From: Acidobacteriaceae bacterium
GTDB lineage: Bacteria > Acidobacteriota > Terriglobia > Terriglobales > Acidobacteriaceae
Length of the DNA stretch: 64,000 bases
NCBI GenBank assembly: GCA_003132405.1
Contig: PKXQ01000156.1
Location: forward strand, 1-64,000
Direction of reading: 5' to 3'
The notes under the pieces were generated by a model. It was not told the origin of the DNA, made no database searches, and was given only the letters and a program-made list of their open reading frames with translations. Numbering within the stretch: position 1 is the stretch's first letter; every line of letters starts with the position of its first letter. Positions 8,813-18,794 of this stretch are shown here, piece by piece. A program made the translations under genes and the position numbers.

Positions 8813-10051
8813 ATGAAACGCATCCGCTACAGCAAATACGTCCCCGACCCCGCCGGCGACATGAGCATGGAAGACCTGCTCAGCGCCCTCTCTGACTATT
8901 TTCTGCAAAGCGGATTCAACGACAATTTCTGGTACGAACTCCCCGAAGGCGAACAAACGCTAGACGACTTGAAGCGCGCTCTCGAACAAGCGCTCCTCGA
9001 CGGCGAAATGTTCGACGAAGAGATGCGCGACCGTCTCCAGCAAATGCAGATGGAGGGCCAGCTCGAAGAGCTGATCGAAAAGCTGATCGAGCGCATGCAG
9101 CAGGAAGACTATATTTCGATTGACCAGCCTCATGATCCAGCGAAGCAGTCGAGCGTCGGTGGGCAGGTAGGCGACGCGCAGCAGCCAGCGAAATTCGAGA
9201 TCACCGACAAGAGCCTCGATTTCCTCGGATTCAAAGCCCTGCGCGATCTCCTCGGATCGCTAGGCAAATCCAGCTTTGGACGTCACGATACGCGCGATAT
9301 GGCCACCGGCATCGAAGCCAGCGGAGCCTCCAAGCAATACGAATTCGGCGACACCTTAAATCTCGACATCACCGCAACCCTTTCAAGCGCGATTCAGCGC
9401 GAGGGCCTGGGCCTTCCCCTCAATCTCGAATACAACGACCTCCAGGTCCATCAGTGTGAATACCAGTCATCGTGCGCGACAGTGCTGATGCTCGACTGCT
9501 CGCACTCAATGATTCTCTATGGCGAAGACCGCTTCACTCCCGCAAAGAAAGTCGCGATGGCGCTCTCGCAGTTAATTCGTACGCAATATCCCGGAGACTC
9601 TCTCTCGCTAGTCCTCTTCCATGACTCGGCCGAAGAAGTTCCGCTCTCGCAACTGGCGCGCGTCAAAGTCGGTCCTTATTACACCAACACGCGCGAAGGC
9701 CTGCGCATGGCACAACGCATCCTCCAGCGCCAGCGCAAAGACATGAAACAGATCGTCATGATCACCGACGGCAAGCCTTCAGCCCTGACGCTAGAAGACG
9801 GACGCATCTACAAAAACGCCTTCGGCCTCGATCCCTTGGTTGTCAGCCAGACGTTAGAGGAGGTTTCCAAGTGCAAGCGAGCCGGCGTCCTGATCAACAC
9901 CTTCATGCTTGCATCAGATTACGGTTTGGTGCAGTTCGTGCAAAAAGTAACGCAGATGTGCCGCGGCAAAGCCTACTTCACCACGCCCTACACGCTAGGT
10001 CAATATCTGCTGATGGATTACATGTCGCGGAAAACCAAAACGATTCACTAG
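8813..10051 (+). CDS. von Willebrand factor A domain protein, partner of the AAA+ ATPase
   Basis: A 412-residue cytoplasmic protein: acidic helical N-terminal half with coiled-coil-like Glu/Leu/Arg repeats (residues 40-110), then a VWA domain from about residue 215. The MIDAS motif is LDCSHSM, with later Thr/Asp positions in YTNTREG and MITDGKPSA. MoxR-type ATPases are typically paired with a VWA protein that brings the substrate, and the order ATPase then VWA fits. No signal peptide. Start ATG 8813 directly follows the hairpin repeat and has no strong ribosome-binding site, so translation may be weak. Confidence 0.85.
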   Translation: MKRIRYSKYVPDPAGDMSMEDLLSALSDYFLQSGFNDNFWYELPEGEQTLDDLKRALEQALLDGEMFDEEMRDRLQQMQMEGQLEELIEKLIERMQQEDYISIDQPHDPAKQSSVGGQVGDAQQPAKFEITDKSLDFLGFKALRDLLGSLGKSSFGRHDTRDMATGIEASGASKQYEFGDTLNLDITATLSSAIQREGLGLPLNLEYNDLQVHQCEYQSSCATVLMLDCSHSMILYGEDRFTPAKKVAMALSQLIRTQYPGDSLSLVLFHDSAEEVPLSQLARVKVGPYYTNTREGLRMAQRILQRQRKDMKQIVMITDGKPSALTLEDGRIYKNAFGLDPLVVSQTLEEVSKCKRAGVLINTFMLASDYGLVQFVQKVTQMCRGKAYFTTPYTLGQYLLMDYMSRKTKTIH

Positions 10052-10204
10052 CTGATCTCCCTTCCGAAAACGCGCGAGAAGTGGCATGTTCTCGCTATCA
10101 TCGCCAAAACTGAAGTGTGCTATAGTCTCCCGCCTAAGGGATCGCGGTTCAAGGACGCGCGAACTTGGGTTGCTCTCGCTTGGAGCGGCGTAGCAGGGGA
10201 CAAG

Positions 10205-11146
10205 ATGCGAATTGCGGAAGGCAGGAGCGTGGCGCGCTGCGCCTTCCTACGGAGACTGCGACGAATCGGAGCGCCCCTGGCAATCTTGGTCGCGCTTGCA
10301 CTCGGAGCGGCCCTGCTCGACAACAATGTCTCGATTCGGCGACCTTCCCGAGACGAATTCCTAGGTGGTCTCGATCAGACGCTCGCGCGGGGCACGGACT
10401 GGGCGCTCAGCCAGTATCCCGAAACTGCGACGGGTATCGTTCCCACCCCCGAAGGGCGATTCCTTCTGGGCAACGCCGCGACCGCCCACATGATCGTGGA
10501 CTGCGCCTCGCTTTCGAGCGAGCCGCGCATCACGGCACTTGGTTCCAGTTTTGTCGAGGCTTGGAAGGTCAAAGCGAGTATCTTGGGCAAGCTAGTCGAC
10601 CCCGCGATGCCGACGAATGCGGCGAGCGACCACGAGCTCCAGAGTCTCGAGGAATATCAGCGTTGGAACTTGTACGGAGCCGCTCCTAACGACGTCGCGC
10701 TGTCCGCCGACGAAATGAAAGACTTGTTCTCTCCGAACAAGTATCGAACGGGGAAAGCGACGCACCAACTCTTCGCCCTGTACTTCTACCGGAAGTCCAA
10801 AGGCTCCACGCCCGAGCTAGATGGTCTGATGCAACAAATCGAGGAGCGAATCGCGTGGGAGGCCGCTATCGACTTTCGAGTAACCGATCTCTATCTGCAG
10901 CGGATCGCCTTTTTGCTGGCCGCCGGCAGGCCCGATCTAGTTCGGCCCCGATGGGTCGAACGAGCTTTTGCGGCACAGCAGAATGGAGGAGGCTGGCTGA
11001 AAAACTGGCACGGTTGGAGTCGAACGCCTTATCGTTTCTCTTTCGGCGATGAGTCGCCCACCGCCCATGCCACCGCGCAAGGCATGTGGATCGCTTCCAT
11101 GCTCAGGTATCGTTACCCAGGATGGATCAAGCAGAACTACCAATGA
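10205..11146 (+). CDS. membrane-anchored protein with alpha/alpha-toroid-like domain, function unknown
   Basis: About 313 residues. A basic N-terminus (CAFLRRLRRIG) is followed by one hydrophobic segment (APLAILVALALGAALL), so the protein is likely anchored with its bulk outside the cytoplasm. The rest is helical; the end has AAQQNGGGWLKNW and PTAHATAQGMWIASMLRYR, resembling repeats of terpene-cyclase or glycan-active toroids. No catalytic Asp-rich motif is recognised. ATG 10205 is chosen for GGGGAC just upstream and placement of the anchor; GTG 10115 would add 30 residues. Confidence 0.65.
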   Translation: MRIAEGRSVARCAFLRRLRRIGAPLAILVALALGAALLDNNVSIRRPSRDEFLGGLDQTLARGTDWALSQYPETATGIVPTPEGRFLLGNAATAHMIVDCASLSSEPRITALGSSFVEAWKVKASILGKLVDPAMPTNAASDHELQSLEEYQRWNLYGAAPNDVALSADEMKDLFSPNKYRTGKATHQLFALYFYRKSKGSTPELDGLMQQIEERIAWEAAIDFRVTDLYLQRIAFLLAAGRPDLVRPRWVERAFAAQQNGGGWLKNWHGWSRTPYRFSFGDESPTAHATAQGMWIASMLRYRYPGWIKQNYQ

Positions 11147-11445
11147 CCCGCGCGAGACAGGCGGTGCTACACATTGCCTTACGCTGCAATTCGCAGAAAA
11201 TCTCCCGAGGGATTATATGTCGCGGAATTCACGGCTTTGGAGACTACTGGATCAGCCATATCTGGTTTACGCACGAGCAGAAAGCGGAGGATTTCGGCTA
11301 TATACGCGTCCTTTCCAGCATCAGGGAGATCCACTCTCGACCAGAACCTTCAAGGTCTCTGGATTACAGAAGTAACACCGAAGCCGCCGACAGCGCCCAG
11401 CTTCGGTGTAATATCGCTTCAAGCACCATCCCGTTCGGAGACGTT
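11147..11445. other. intergenic region with a 10-bp stem hairpin
   Basis: No credible gene. A frame entering from 11086 is open through the region but is unlike coding sequence. A hairpin with arms ACACCGAAGC and GCTTCGGTGT (11375-11409) ends immediately before TAATAT, a possible -10 box for the small gene downstream. Confidence 0.4.
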
Positions 11446-11676
11446 ATGAAACGAATCGCTACCTTCATGTTGCTGGTCGTTCTGAGTGTTGCCGCGGCAA
11501 TCCCTGCCCAAGCGCAACGCATTAGCCCTCAGGAAAATGCTCGCCAATCCCGCAAGGCGATCAAGCACCAGCAAAGGATGTTGAACAAGGCCAACAAGAA
11601 ACAATCGAAAGCCATGAAGAAAGCCGCGAAAGCGCTACGCAAAGCAACCAGGAAGGCGAACCGCCGCCGCAGGTAA
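11446..11676 (+). CDS. small exported lysine/arginine-rich protein
   Basis: A 76-residue protein with a strong signal peptide (MKRIATFMLLVVLSVAAAIP, cleavage near AQAQR) and a very basic mature part of about 53 residues made of helical Lys/Arg/Ala/Gln segments (NKANKKQSKAMKKAAKALRK, then ATRKANRRRR). It resembles histone tails in composition but is predicted to leave the cytoplasm. It may bind acidic envelope polymers, extracellular DNA or membranes; none of this is shown. GGAG lies 6 bases before ATG 11446, and the frame upstream lacks family-like sequence. Confidence 0.7.
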   Translation: MKRIATFMLLVVLSVAAAIPAQAQRISPQENARQSRKAIKHQQRMLNKANKKQSKAMKKAAKALRKATRKANRRRR

Positions 11677-11713
11677 CCTCCGCGTCCTCGCGGCCATACC
11701 CATTCGCTCGGCT

Positions 11714-12109
11714 TCAGCGGTTTGCCAAAACCGAGACCTGCCGCGCCTTCAGCAATTGTTCATCCGCAGTCACCAGCGTCAGATCAAACACGCGCGCCGT
11801 GGCAACCAGAAAGCGATCAGCGGGATCACGGTGGGGAAGTTGCACGCGGGCAGTTTCCTGCGCGACTTGGTAATTTATCGGAGCCTCCCGCATCGGGAAC
11901 GCGTCCAGCATATCCGCAATCCATTCCTGCGGAGTCGGACGCAAAGTCAACTTGCGCTTCTCGCCAAGAGTCAGCACCTCCCACAACGAGATCGGGGATA
12001 ACCACAACTCATTACTAGGATTCTCCAGCGCGGCGGTTAAACGCACGGCAAGTCGCGCCCGATCCAGCGCGCTCCACACCCATATATGAGTATCAAGAAG
12101 CAGCCTCAT
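11714..12109 (-). CDS. vapC: PIN-domain toxin (VapC-like)
   Basis: PIN-domain ribonuclease toxin of 131 residues. LLLDTHIWVW carries the first catalytic Asp, ISLWEV the conserved Glu, and DPADRFLVATA and LVTADEQL the remaining acidic residues. The active site looks complete. Start ATG 12109 overlaps the antitoxin stop (TGATG), so translation is coupled. This DTHxWxW subgroup pairs with Phd/YefM-type antitoxins, as here. Confidence 0.9.
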   Translation of the reverse strand: MRLLLDTHIWVWSALDRARLAVRLTAALENPSNELWLSPISLWEVLTLGEKRKLTLRPTPQEWIADMLDAFPMREAPINYQVAQETARVQLPHRDPADRFLVATARVFDLTLVTADEQLLKARQVSVLANR

Positions 12110-12348
12110 CAGCGCAGCGCTTCCCAATCGCTTTCTTCGCTGGCTGGAGAAACAATGTCCCCGTTAATCTGCCCGGTTCCCGCGCGAGATCCCACCCAGT
12201 GCTTGGCCTTCCTCGACGCATGAGGAGGAACGACTTCAGCCACCGGTTCGCCGAAGCGTGTCACCAATACCGTTTTCCCAGTCTTGCGGACGTTTTCGAG
12301 CACGGACAGACAAGTTGCTTTGAACTTGGAAATGGCTATTTCTTCCAT
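12109..12348 (-). CDS. Phd/YefM-family antitoxin
   Basis: A 79-residue antitoxin upstream of the PIN toxin. The N-terminus EEIAISKFKATCLSVLENVR and TRFGEPVAEVVP are the Phd/YefM DNA-binding dimer core; the C-terminal half should wrap the toxin. ATG 12348 has GGAG 6 bases upstream; a frame extending to 12393 is less likely because the family starts at MEEIAIS. The operon is probably autorepressed. Confidence 0.88.
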   Translation of the reverse strand: MEEIAISKFKATCLSVLENVRKTGKTVLVTRFGEPVAEVVPPHASRKAKHWVGSRAGTGQINGDIVSPASEESDWEALR

Positions 12349-12487
12349 CAGAATCTCCTGTAAGATATTACTATGGTCAAAGACCATGGTCAATTCAATT
12401 CATCACAAATCCAAAGTGATCGCCCTCACATCCACTTCAATCCCAACGCGCTAATCTAACCTCACTCCCAGGACCTCTCGCGGTCCC

Positions 12488-13111
12488 ATGCCCTCCAGAA
12501 AGAAGTTCCCTATGCGTGTGTCCGTATGCGGGTTGGCAGTTGCGCTCGCGCTTGTATCGAGCCTCGCCGCCCAGCAATCGGCCCAGCAATCGGTCCAGCA
12601 GTCGGACCAAGCTGTTGCCGCGCGCGTTCTCGGCCCGCGCTGGAAGCAGATTTCACGCCGCGCCGGGATGATCTTCGCCGGCACCGTACTCTCCACTTCG
12701 GCCACGCCCGATCGCGCCACCACCGGCGCTACTCCATCCATCGAGCTCATCTTCCGCGTCGACGAGCCCATCGCCGGAGTCGAGCGCGGACAGATTCTCA
12801 CCATTCACGAGTGGGCCGGCGCCTGGTCCGTGCATCGCCCCATGACCCGAGGCCAACGAATTTTGATCTTCCTGTACCGGCCAAGTCGATTAGGTTTGAC
12901 CAGCCCTGTCGGAGGCTCGCTCGGCCAGATTGCTCTGGATTCCAGCGGCCAGAACGTTTCCGCCGATGCCGTAAGAAACACTGCAGCCCTGCCTTCGCTT
13001 CACGACTCTTCCTCGCGCCAGCCATCATTCCCCGACGCCGAATGCGTTACCGTCATCCAGCTAAAGCGCGCCATCCTCGCCGCCAGAAATAGGAAAGAAG
13101 AAGAGGAGTGA
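12488..13111 (+). CDS. exported hypothetical protein with short QQS repeats
   Basis: A 207-residue protein of unknown function with a signal peptide (RVSVCGLAVALALVSSLAAQ). QQSAQQSVQQSDQ after the cleavage site is encoded by a short tandem repeat and may vary in copy number. The remainder (AGMIFAGTVLSTSATP, FRVDEPIAGVERGQILTIHE, RGQRILIFLYRP) resembles a beta-rich OB- or NTR-like fold often found in exported acidobacterial proteins. It overlaps the next gene by 4 bases (ATGA), so the two are co-translated. Start is at ATG 12488 or at the ninth codon. Confidence 0.7.
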   Translation: MPSRKKFPMRVSVCGLAVALALVSSLAAQQSAQQSVQQSDQAVAARVLGPRWKQISRRAGMIFAGTVLSTSATPDRATTGATPSIELIFRVDEPIAGVERGQILTIHEWAGAWSVHRPMTRGQRILIFLYRPSRLGLTSPVGGSLGQIALDSSGQNVSADAVRNTAALPSLHDSSSRQPSFPDAECVTVIQLKRAILAARNRKEEEE

Positions 13112-16100
13112 ACATGCGCGCGCAAATTCTACCGGGTGTCGCTTTCCTCATTTGTGTCATTCCCCTTAGCAACGCAGGAGGCCCCGCCTTCGTCGCCGGC
13201 TCAGGCTACAACTCCGGAGTCGAAGGCCAAGCCCTCGTCTGGGCGAACGGCTCCATCCAATACTTCACCGACCAGGGCAACCTCAGCCCGATTCTCTCCA
13301 ATACTCAGGCCAATGCCTTTGTCGCCGCCGCCTTCGGTGTCTGGACCAGCATCCCCCCGGCGTCGCCCTGACTGCAGCGTCGGGCGGCAGCCTCGCCGAA
13401 GACGTCAACGGCAGCAACATCCAAACCAACGGCTACGGAGTCGTCACCGCCCCCGCCGACATCACGCCCTCTGCCACCAGCACTCCCGTCGGCATCGTCT
13501 ACGACTACGACGGCACCGTCACCGACGCCATCCTCGGCGAGGGCGCCGGAGACATCGAAGATTGTTTCACCAACGCCGTCTACGGCGGCCCTGACAACTT
13601 TTCCACCGCCGGCAACATCGTGCACTCGCTAGTCGTCATCAACGGAATCTGCGCCGCCACCACCGCTCAGCTCCCCGACGTTCAATACCGCCTCATCCGC
13701 ACCCTGGGTCGCACCATCGGAATCGGATGGTCGCAAGCAAACGTCAACGTCCAGACGCGCAAACCGCCTCCCAGCAGCGCCGACTTCGCCGGATTCCCCG
13801 TGATGCACTTTGCCGACTCCATCGCCTGCGTCCCTATCGCCGTCTGCTACCCCAACCCCGACGCTCCCACCATGGACGACATGGATTCACTCGCGCGCCT
13901 CTACCCCGGCAGCAATCCGCAACCGACCGGCAGAGTTTACGGCAGCGTCTATTTCACGAACGCGTCGGGCAATCCCATCCAGCCCATGCAAGGCGTCAAC
14001 GTAGTCGCCCGCTTGATGGTCTCCGGTCAACCGTCGCGCCAATACGTTGCGACTTCCGTCTCGGGGTTCTCCTTCTGCGGCAACGCCGGCAACATCATCG
14101 ACGGATACGTCGACGGAAACGGTCTCCCCTACAACATCTGGGGATCGAGCAACCCCTCCCTCGAAGGATTTTTCGATCTCGGTCAGCTGATGATTCCGAC
14201 CGGCCAAACCGTCGCCGAATATCAGCTGAGCGTCGAAGGACTCGATCCAAACTGGTCGCTAGGCGTCGTGTCCTACGCTCCCAATCAGGTGACGCCGTCA
14301 GGCGCGTTCACTCCGATAGTAGTCACGGTATCCAGCGGATCAAATGCCGAGAGTGACATTCTGATGTTGCAGGACGAAATCGCCGAAACCCATCCCGGCA
14401 CCGGATCGACCTACCTTACTCCCGCCGCGCTTCCCCAAGGCGGTTCGTGGGGATCGTGGATCTCCGGCTACGGCAGCACCGACTACTTCCAGTTCACCGC
14501 GCAGGCCAATCGCACCGCCTCCGTCGCCATCGTCTCGCTCGACGAAGCCGGACGGCCCACCGAAAACAAGCTGATGCCCGTTATCGGAATCTGGGAATTG
14601 AGCGACCAGAGCGGCGATCCCGCCCCCGCGTCGACTCCGTCGGCCTTCAACTCAATTTACTTCGCCACCACGCGCCTCGATGCGCAATTCGGCACCACCG
14701 AAGCGTTCCGCGTAGGCGTCGCCGATTGGCGCGGCGATGGACGTCCCGACTACTTCTATCAAGCCAACCTTCTTTATTCCGATTCGCTAACTCCCGCGCG
14801 AGTCAGCCTCGCCGGCGGCATCACCACGCTCAAAGGAATCGGCTTCAGCCCCGCCCAGCAAGTCACCGTCGCCGGCAACAATGCCACTACACTGTCCGCG
14901 TCAGCGAGTCAGATTCAAGCCTCCCTACCCGCCGCATCTCTCGATGGAGTCGCCACCGTCCAAGTCACGGATCCGGTCAATGGCGCGTTTTCCCAAATGA
15001 TCGGCGCACTCACTTACGGCGCAGCCGCCACCGATCTTTTGCTTCTTCTCCAAGGCGCCGAGCCCGCAACGGCCGTGGGCTCCGTAGCCCCCAGTCCCCT
15101 CCGTGTCCGCGCCGTCGCCGCCGACGGAGTCACGCCCGTAACCGGCGCAACTATCGCATGGAGCGCTACCAACGGCCTGCAATTCTCTACCTGCAGCGGC
15201 GCGTCCTCATGCTCCGTGTTGACCGACGAAGCGGGAGAATCTTCAACCTCCGTGACTCCAACCGCGATCGGGCAGAGCGCCGTCACCATCGCTCTAGCCC
15301 CCGCCGCCTACTCGCCGCCGCAAACGCAACTCGCGACCGTAGTGGCCACGTCAACTACTCTCGACCTCGCCGCCGTCGCACCCACCCGCTGGATCGCTCA
15401 AGGCGCAACCCTCGCTGTTCCCCTAACCGTCGAAGCCCTCAATCTGGGCGCGCCCATGCCGAACGTCACCGTCAACTTTCAACTCACCCGCGGCACAGCT
15501 TCTTTATCGGCCGCGAGCGCAACCACCAACGCCTCCGGATTCGCCGCCATCACTGCGTCCTTCGCAAATCTAAGCATCAACGTGCAAGTGAGCGCCTGCG
15601 TAGCTCCCAACAACGCACCCTGCCAGACCTTCACCTTGTTCGCGACACCGCCTTCTTTGTGGACGCTCGAAACCGTGAGCGGATCATCGCAGGCCGTTCC
15701 CTCGAATCAGCCCTTTCAGCCGCTAGTCATGCGCGTCACCGACGGCTCCTCCGCCGACAATCCTGTCATGGGAGTCAACCTAACCTTCGCCACCACCATC
15801 GCCCGCCCCAGCGCCAACCCCGGCGGGCAATCCGTCGTGCTCGGCGCATCGCAAGCGCAGGTCGTGACCGCCCAGGATGGCACCGCCTCCATCATCCCCT
15901 CCGCCGAAAACGTTGGCGTCTGCGACCTCTTCATCGTCGTAAGTTCCGGCGCCCAGAGCGCGCAATTTCAATTAGAGAGTCTCGCCGCGATCGTTCTGCC
16001 CCAAACACAAATCGTCGCCACTCCCGCCCCGGCCACGCCGCGCGCTCAGGTATTCGCCCAGCAGACGCTCGCGCCCCAACCATTGCCGACCATGCTGAAT

Positions 16101-16487
16101 GAAGTTCCCGAAAGTATTCCGCTGAACGATCCAGCCGCGAATCAATCCGATTGCTCCGAGTCCCGCCATGGCGGAACCGCCGCCCCTGCGACCTTCGCCG
16201 GACTTGGAACTCCGTGTGACTCGCCACCTGAGCCGAAAGTGGAAAAGTCGCCGCCCGATGAACCACCCGCACCATCGGCGGACCCTCCATCGGAGAAGCA
16301 TGCGCCGTCAGAAGAACACAGCCAAGCTGGCGGAGCCGCGCAACCTCCTCCAGAAGTTCCGTCAGCGATTTTCCCCAGCGGAGCCGATCCCTCGATCAGC
16401 AATGCCCCGCTGACCTGGATGCCAGAAGACAAGCGAAGCTGTCGCTTCGCCCAGAGCGGAGCACAATTGTTCCTCAACATTTACTAA
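13108..16487 (+). pseudogene. frameshifted large exported protein with matrixin-like N-domain and Ig-like repeats
   Basis: The first frame (13108-13371) encodes a signal peptide and a domain start, then hits TGA. A second frame open from 13359 to 16487 continues without a stop. One extra C in the C6 run at 13353-13358 would join them into about 1125 residues (SIPPGVALTAASGG across the join). The N-domain resembles an M10 matrixin: TLGRTIGIGW occupies the place of HExxHxxGxxH, and a later DDMDSLARLYPG fits the domain end, but all three zinc His are replaced. Ig-like repeats follow, with an IPT/TIG-like unit (SLAGGITTLKGIGFSPAQQV). The C-terminus is Pro-rich. Either a dead metalloprotease-like adhesin or a sequencing error. 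Confidence 0.7.
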
Positions 16488-16512
16488 AAACTATCGGAAC
16501 CAATCGATTTTG

Positions 16513-16640
16513 CTTTTGGGTGGCGCAGCGGTTTACCGGTCTCTGCACTTGCCTTTGGGTGGCGCAGCGGTTCACCGCTGCGTTTACCGACCCCCCTAAG
16601 ATTTGGGGCTTTCAGCCCCTGAGGGAGGAGCCCGATTTCG
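16513..16640. repeat. interspersed repeat family B, one partial and one full copy
   Basis: Two TTTGGGTGGCGCAGCGGTT units in tandem (16514 and 16553). The second has the full palindrome with CCGCTGCG and is followed by GGGGCTTTCAGCCCCTGAGG. It matches copies at 5045 and 51358. Confidence 0.8.
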
Positions 16641-16764
16641 CCAAACTCTGTCAAGCCCCCGTTTCGCCGGTTTCGTCGCTAAGCCTATGCATCCGAAGGG
16701 AAGATAAAGTTCAATAACTTGTCGGGCCAGTCGGTCGAACTTGATATAATTAACTTATAGATAG

Positions 16765-16795
16765 AAAAAGGTGCGGATCACTTCCGCACCTTTTT
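16765..16795. terminator. strong bidirectional rho-independent terminator
   Basis: Perfect 13-base arms AAAAAGGTGCGGA and TCCGCACCTTTTT with a 5-base loop, giving a U-run on both strands. It lies downstream of the frameshifted exported protein and about 80 bases before the insertion sequence. Confidence 0.88.
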
Positions 16796-16870
16796 CATTT
16801 GGCCTGTGCTGTTAACCACGAAGCCCTAACTCGTGAAATCGGCCCAGGCTAAGTCCTTATTCCGCAATAT

Positions 16871-16878
16871 TTTGCATA
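16871..16878. repeat. 8-bp target site duplication, left copy
   Basis: TTTGCATA directly precedes the left inverted repeat; the identical TTTGCATA follows the right one at 18853-18860. Eight bases is the usual duplication length for IS1595-family elements. Confidence 0.9.
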
Positions 16879-16927
16879 GGTAATTATCCCTTGAAATCAC
16901 GTATTGGATGGCATATCATTCCGGCTC

Positions 16928-17677
16928 ATGGCCGGAAAATTCGAGAGTGCTTACCAAAGAATCGGTTGGGCAACCGAGCAAATGGGTGAATTGAAACGCA
17001 GATCGCACGTTTACTTTAATCCTGATACGCACCCCAGATTCACGGAGACTGATCCGAAAACCTCTCACACGCTCGATAAAATCAAGCTCAAGCCCATCCC
17101 TAATCCCATCATTCGAAATGTTGTTCAAATTATTGAGGGACTTCGATCTGCTTTGGATCACGCGGCGAATGCCACGGTGCCTAGAGGTAAGAAGGCCTAT
17201 TTCCCTTTTGGTGATACCCGGCGAGACATGAAGGCCTCCTTCGGCAGCGACCGCTATAAACATCTCCCGAAAGACATCAGAACGCTCTTTGTGAAGTTCA
17301 AGCCTTACAAGGCTGGGAACTCTACCCTTTGGGCACTCAACAAAATGTGCAACATGACAAAGCACAGGAAAATGCTGGCTCCTTCGATTTCCATCAAGGA
17401 CACCGTGTTCGAAGATCGCTGGGGCGTCGGGGCTTACGATGCGCTGCCCTTTGCGCCTAGCTGGGATCGCCGAAAAAACGAAATCATAGTTTCCCGATCC
17501 CTCGGCAAGGGAACAGTTCACCACGATGTTGAGTTTTCCATCGGTATACAGTTTGGGAAAGTCCCAGTGCTTAGCGGACGCCCAGTCCCTTCCAATTTGG
17601 GCAAGATGGCTGGCATAGTTTTGAGCATCGTTAGAGCTACGGAAGCGGAGGCGCGAAGACTTGGAATCATCAAATAG
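16928..17677 (+). CDS. passenger gene of the IS1595 element, function unknown
   Basis: A 249-residue protein carried entirely within the insertion sequence, starting 25 bases inside the left repeat (ATG 16928; TTG 16904 is in frame). No known catalytic motif is recognised. Notable segments are FESAYQRIGWATEQMGELKR, IEGLRSALDHAANAT, and NKMCNMTKHRKMLAP near residue 140, rich in His/Asn and possibly a site. No signal peptide or membrane segment. IS1595 elements are known to carry assorted passengers; this one matches none I can name. Codon use is less GC-biased than the neighbours, consistent with transfer. Confidence 0.75.
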   Translation: MAGKFESAYQRIGWATEQMGELKRRSHVYFNPDTHPRFTETDPKTSHTLDKIKLKPIPNPIIRNVVQIIEGLRSALDHAANATVPRGKKAYFPFGDTRRDMKASFGSDRYKHLPKDIRTLFVKFKPYKAGNSTLWALNKMCNMTKHRKMLAPSISIKDTVFEDRWGVGAYDALPFAPSWDRRKNEIIVSRSLGKGTVHHDVEFSIGIQFGKVPVLSGRPVPSNLGKMAGIVLSIVRATEAEARRLGIIK

Positions 17678-17692
17678 CTTCCAATACACACT

Positions 17693-17734
17693 CCCGTCTT
17701 TCCGTCATGCTAAAATGCATGACGTACAGACGGG
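17693..17734. terminator. hairpin between convergent passenger and transposase genes
   Basis: Outer arms CCCGTCT/AGACGGG and inner arms CGTCATGC/GCATGACG enclose loop TAAAAT, with a 3-base bulge on each side. No U-run follows, so the terminator role is inferred from its place between two convergent genes. Confidence 0.5.
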
Positions 17735-17813
17735 CATACGGTGATGAGCCGCCAAGCACAGACCGATCAACCCGGTGCGCGAAAGATTTTGAAGCCGTCC
17801 GCAGAAGTTGCGG

Positions 17814-18794
17814 CTAAAATGGCTCCAGTATCAAGGGCTTCCTTCCACGATCTACTGCAACGGGCGGCAAATCCGCCCTCTCGACAACGCGCTTCAAAAA
17901 AGCGTTGAAGATTAGATTCCCCTGGTCCCTTCGATTGTACCGAAACGAATATTCATCCAAGTAGGTTTGCAAATACTTCCGGCTCACGGAATGGTAGACT
18001 CCGCCGATCCCGCGCTTAATCAGCGACCAAAACCCTTCGATGGTCTGAGTGTGGACATCGCCCATGACATAGATTTTCTGTGCGTGCTTGATCCGCCGAT
18101 GATCGTAACCATTTTTCGGTGTAGCGAGCCGGTCATAGGTTGAATACTCATCGCTGTATACGATACTGTTTGGCAAAATCTTTTCTTCGATGATCGGGAA
18201 AAGCGTAGCGGCCTTGGCATCTGGCGTTACATAAGCCAGCACGCGGCCTTTCCCCCCGCGCTCGACCATGCCGAACACTGGAGTCTTTTCATCGTTATCG
18301 CGTCCGCGCATTCCGCGAGAGCCGTGCTTGTTCTTGCGCTTTCCGCCTACGTAAGTTTCGTCGATCTCCACCGCCGATCCCTCCAGTTGCATGTCAGTTT
18401 CGGACAGCAACGAGCGAATCTGGCGGAACATCCGCCAAGCGGTTTTGTAGGTCACTCCGGTTTCACGCTGAATCTGTTTCGCGGAGATGCCGCAACGAGT
18501 TGAAGCCATCAAATACATGGCGTAGTACCAGAGGCGAAGCGAAGTGCTGGAGTGCTCGAAGATCGTCCCGGCCATCGGGGAAATCTGGGTTCCGCAGTGG
18601 TCGCACGAATACACCGGACGCCCATGGATGCGGTAGTGCTTGCGCTCTGTTTTGCACTTTTCACAGTGGACGATTCCGCCGGGGAACCGCTGCTCTTTTA
18701 GGTGCTCTAGGCAAGCGGCATCATCGGGAAACTGGCGGTTGAAGTCTGTGATCGTGTAGCGTAGATGCTTCGGAATTGTCTGGTAGCGGTTCAT
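17814..18794 (-). CDS. IS1595-family transposase
   Basis: A 326-residue DDE-type transposase, apparently complete. The N-terminal zinc ribbon has CEKCKTERKHY and CDHCGTQ. The catalytic domain starts at EIDETYVGGKR (first Asp), then YSDEYSTYD (second Asp) and VHTQTIEGFWSLIKRG, where IS1595 proteins carry the last catalytic residues. ATG 18794 is chosen because AGGTGG lies 5 bases upstream; a GTG three codons earlier is possible. Confidence 0.95.
   Translation of the reverse strand: MNRYQTIPKHLRYTITDFNRQFPDDAACLEHLKEQRFPGGIVHCEKCKTERKHYRIHGRPVYSCDHCGTQISPMAGTIFEHSSTSLRLWYYAMYLMASTRCGISAKQIQRETGVTYKTAWRMFRQIRSLLSETDMQLEGSAVEIDETYVGGKRKNKHGSRGMRGRDNDEKTPVFGMVERGGKGRVLAYVTPDAKAATLFPIIEEKILPNSIVYSDEYSTYDRLATPKNGYDHRRIKHAQKIYVMGDVHTQTIEGFWSLIKRGIGGVYHSVSRKYLQTYLDEYSFRYNRRDQGNLIFNAFLKRVVERADLPPVAVDRGRKPLILEPF

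Noticed and set aside
14447-16102. 551-codon plus-strand frame
   Set aside because: It overlaps the frameshifted exported protein in another frame; its Arg/Ser-rich translation is typical of a GC-rich shadow frame.
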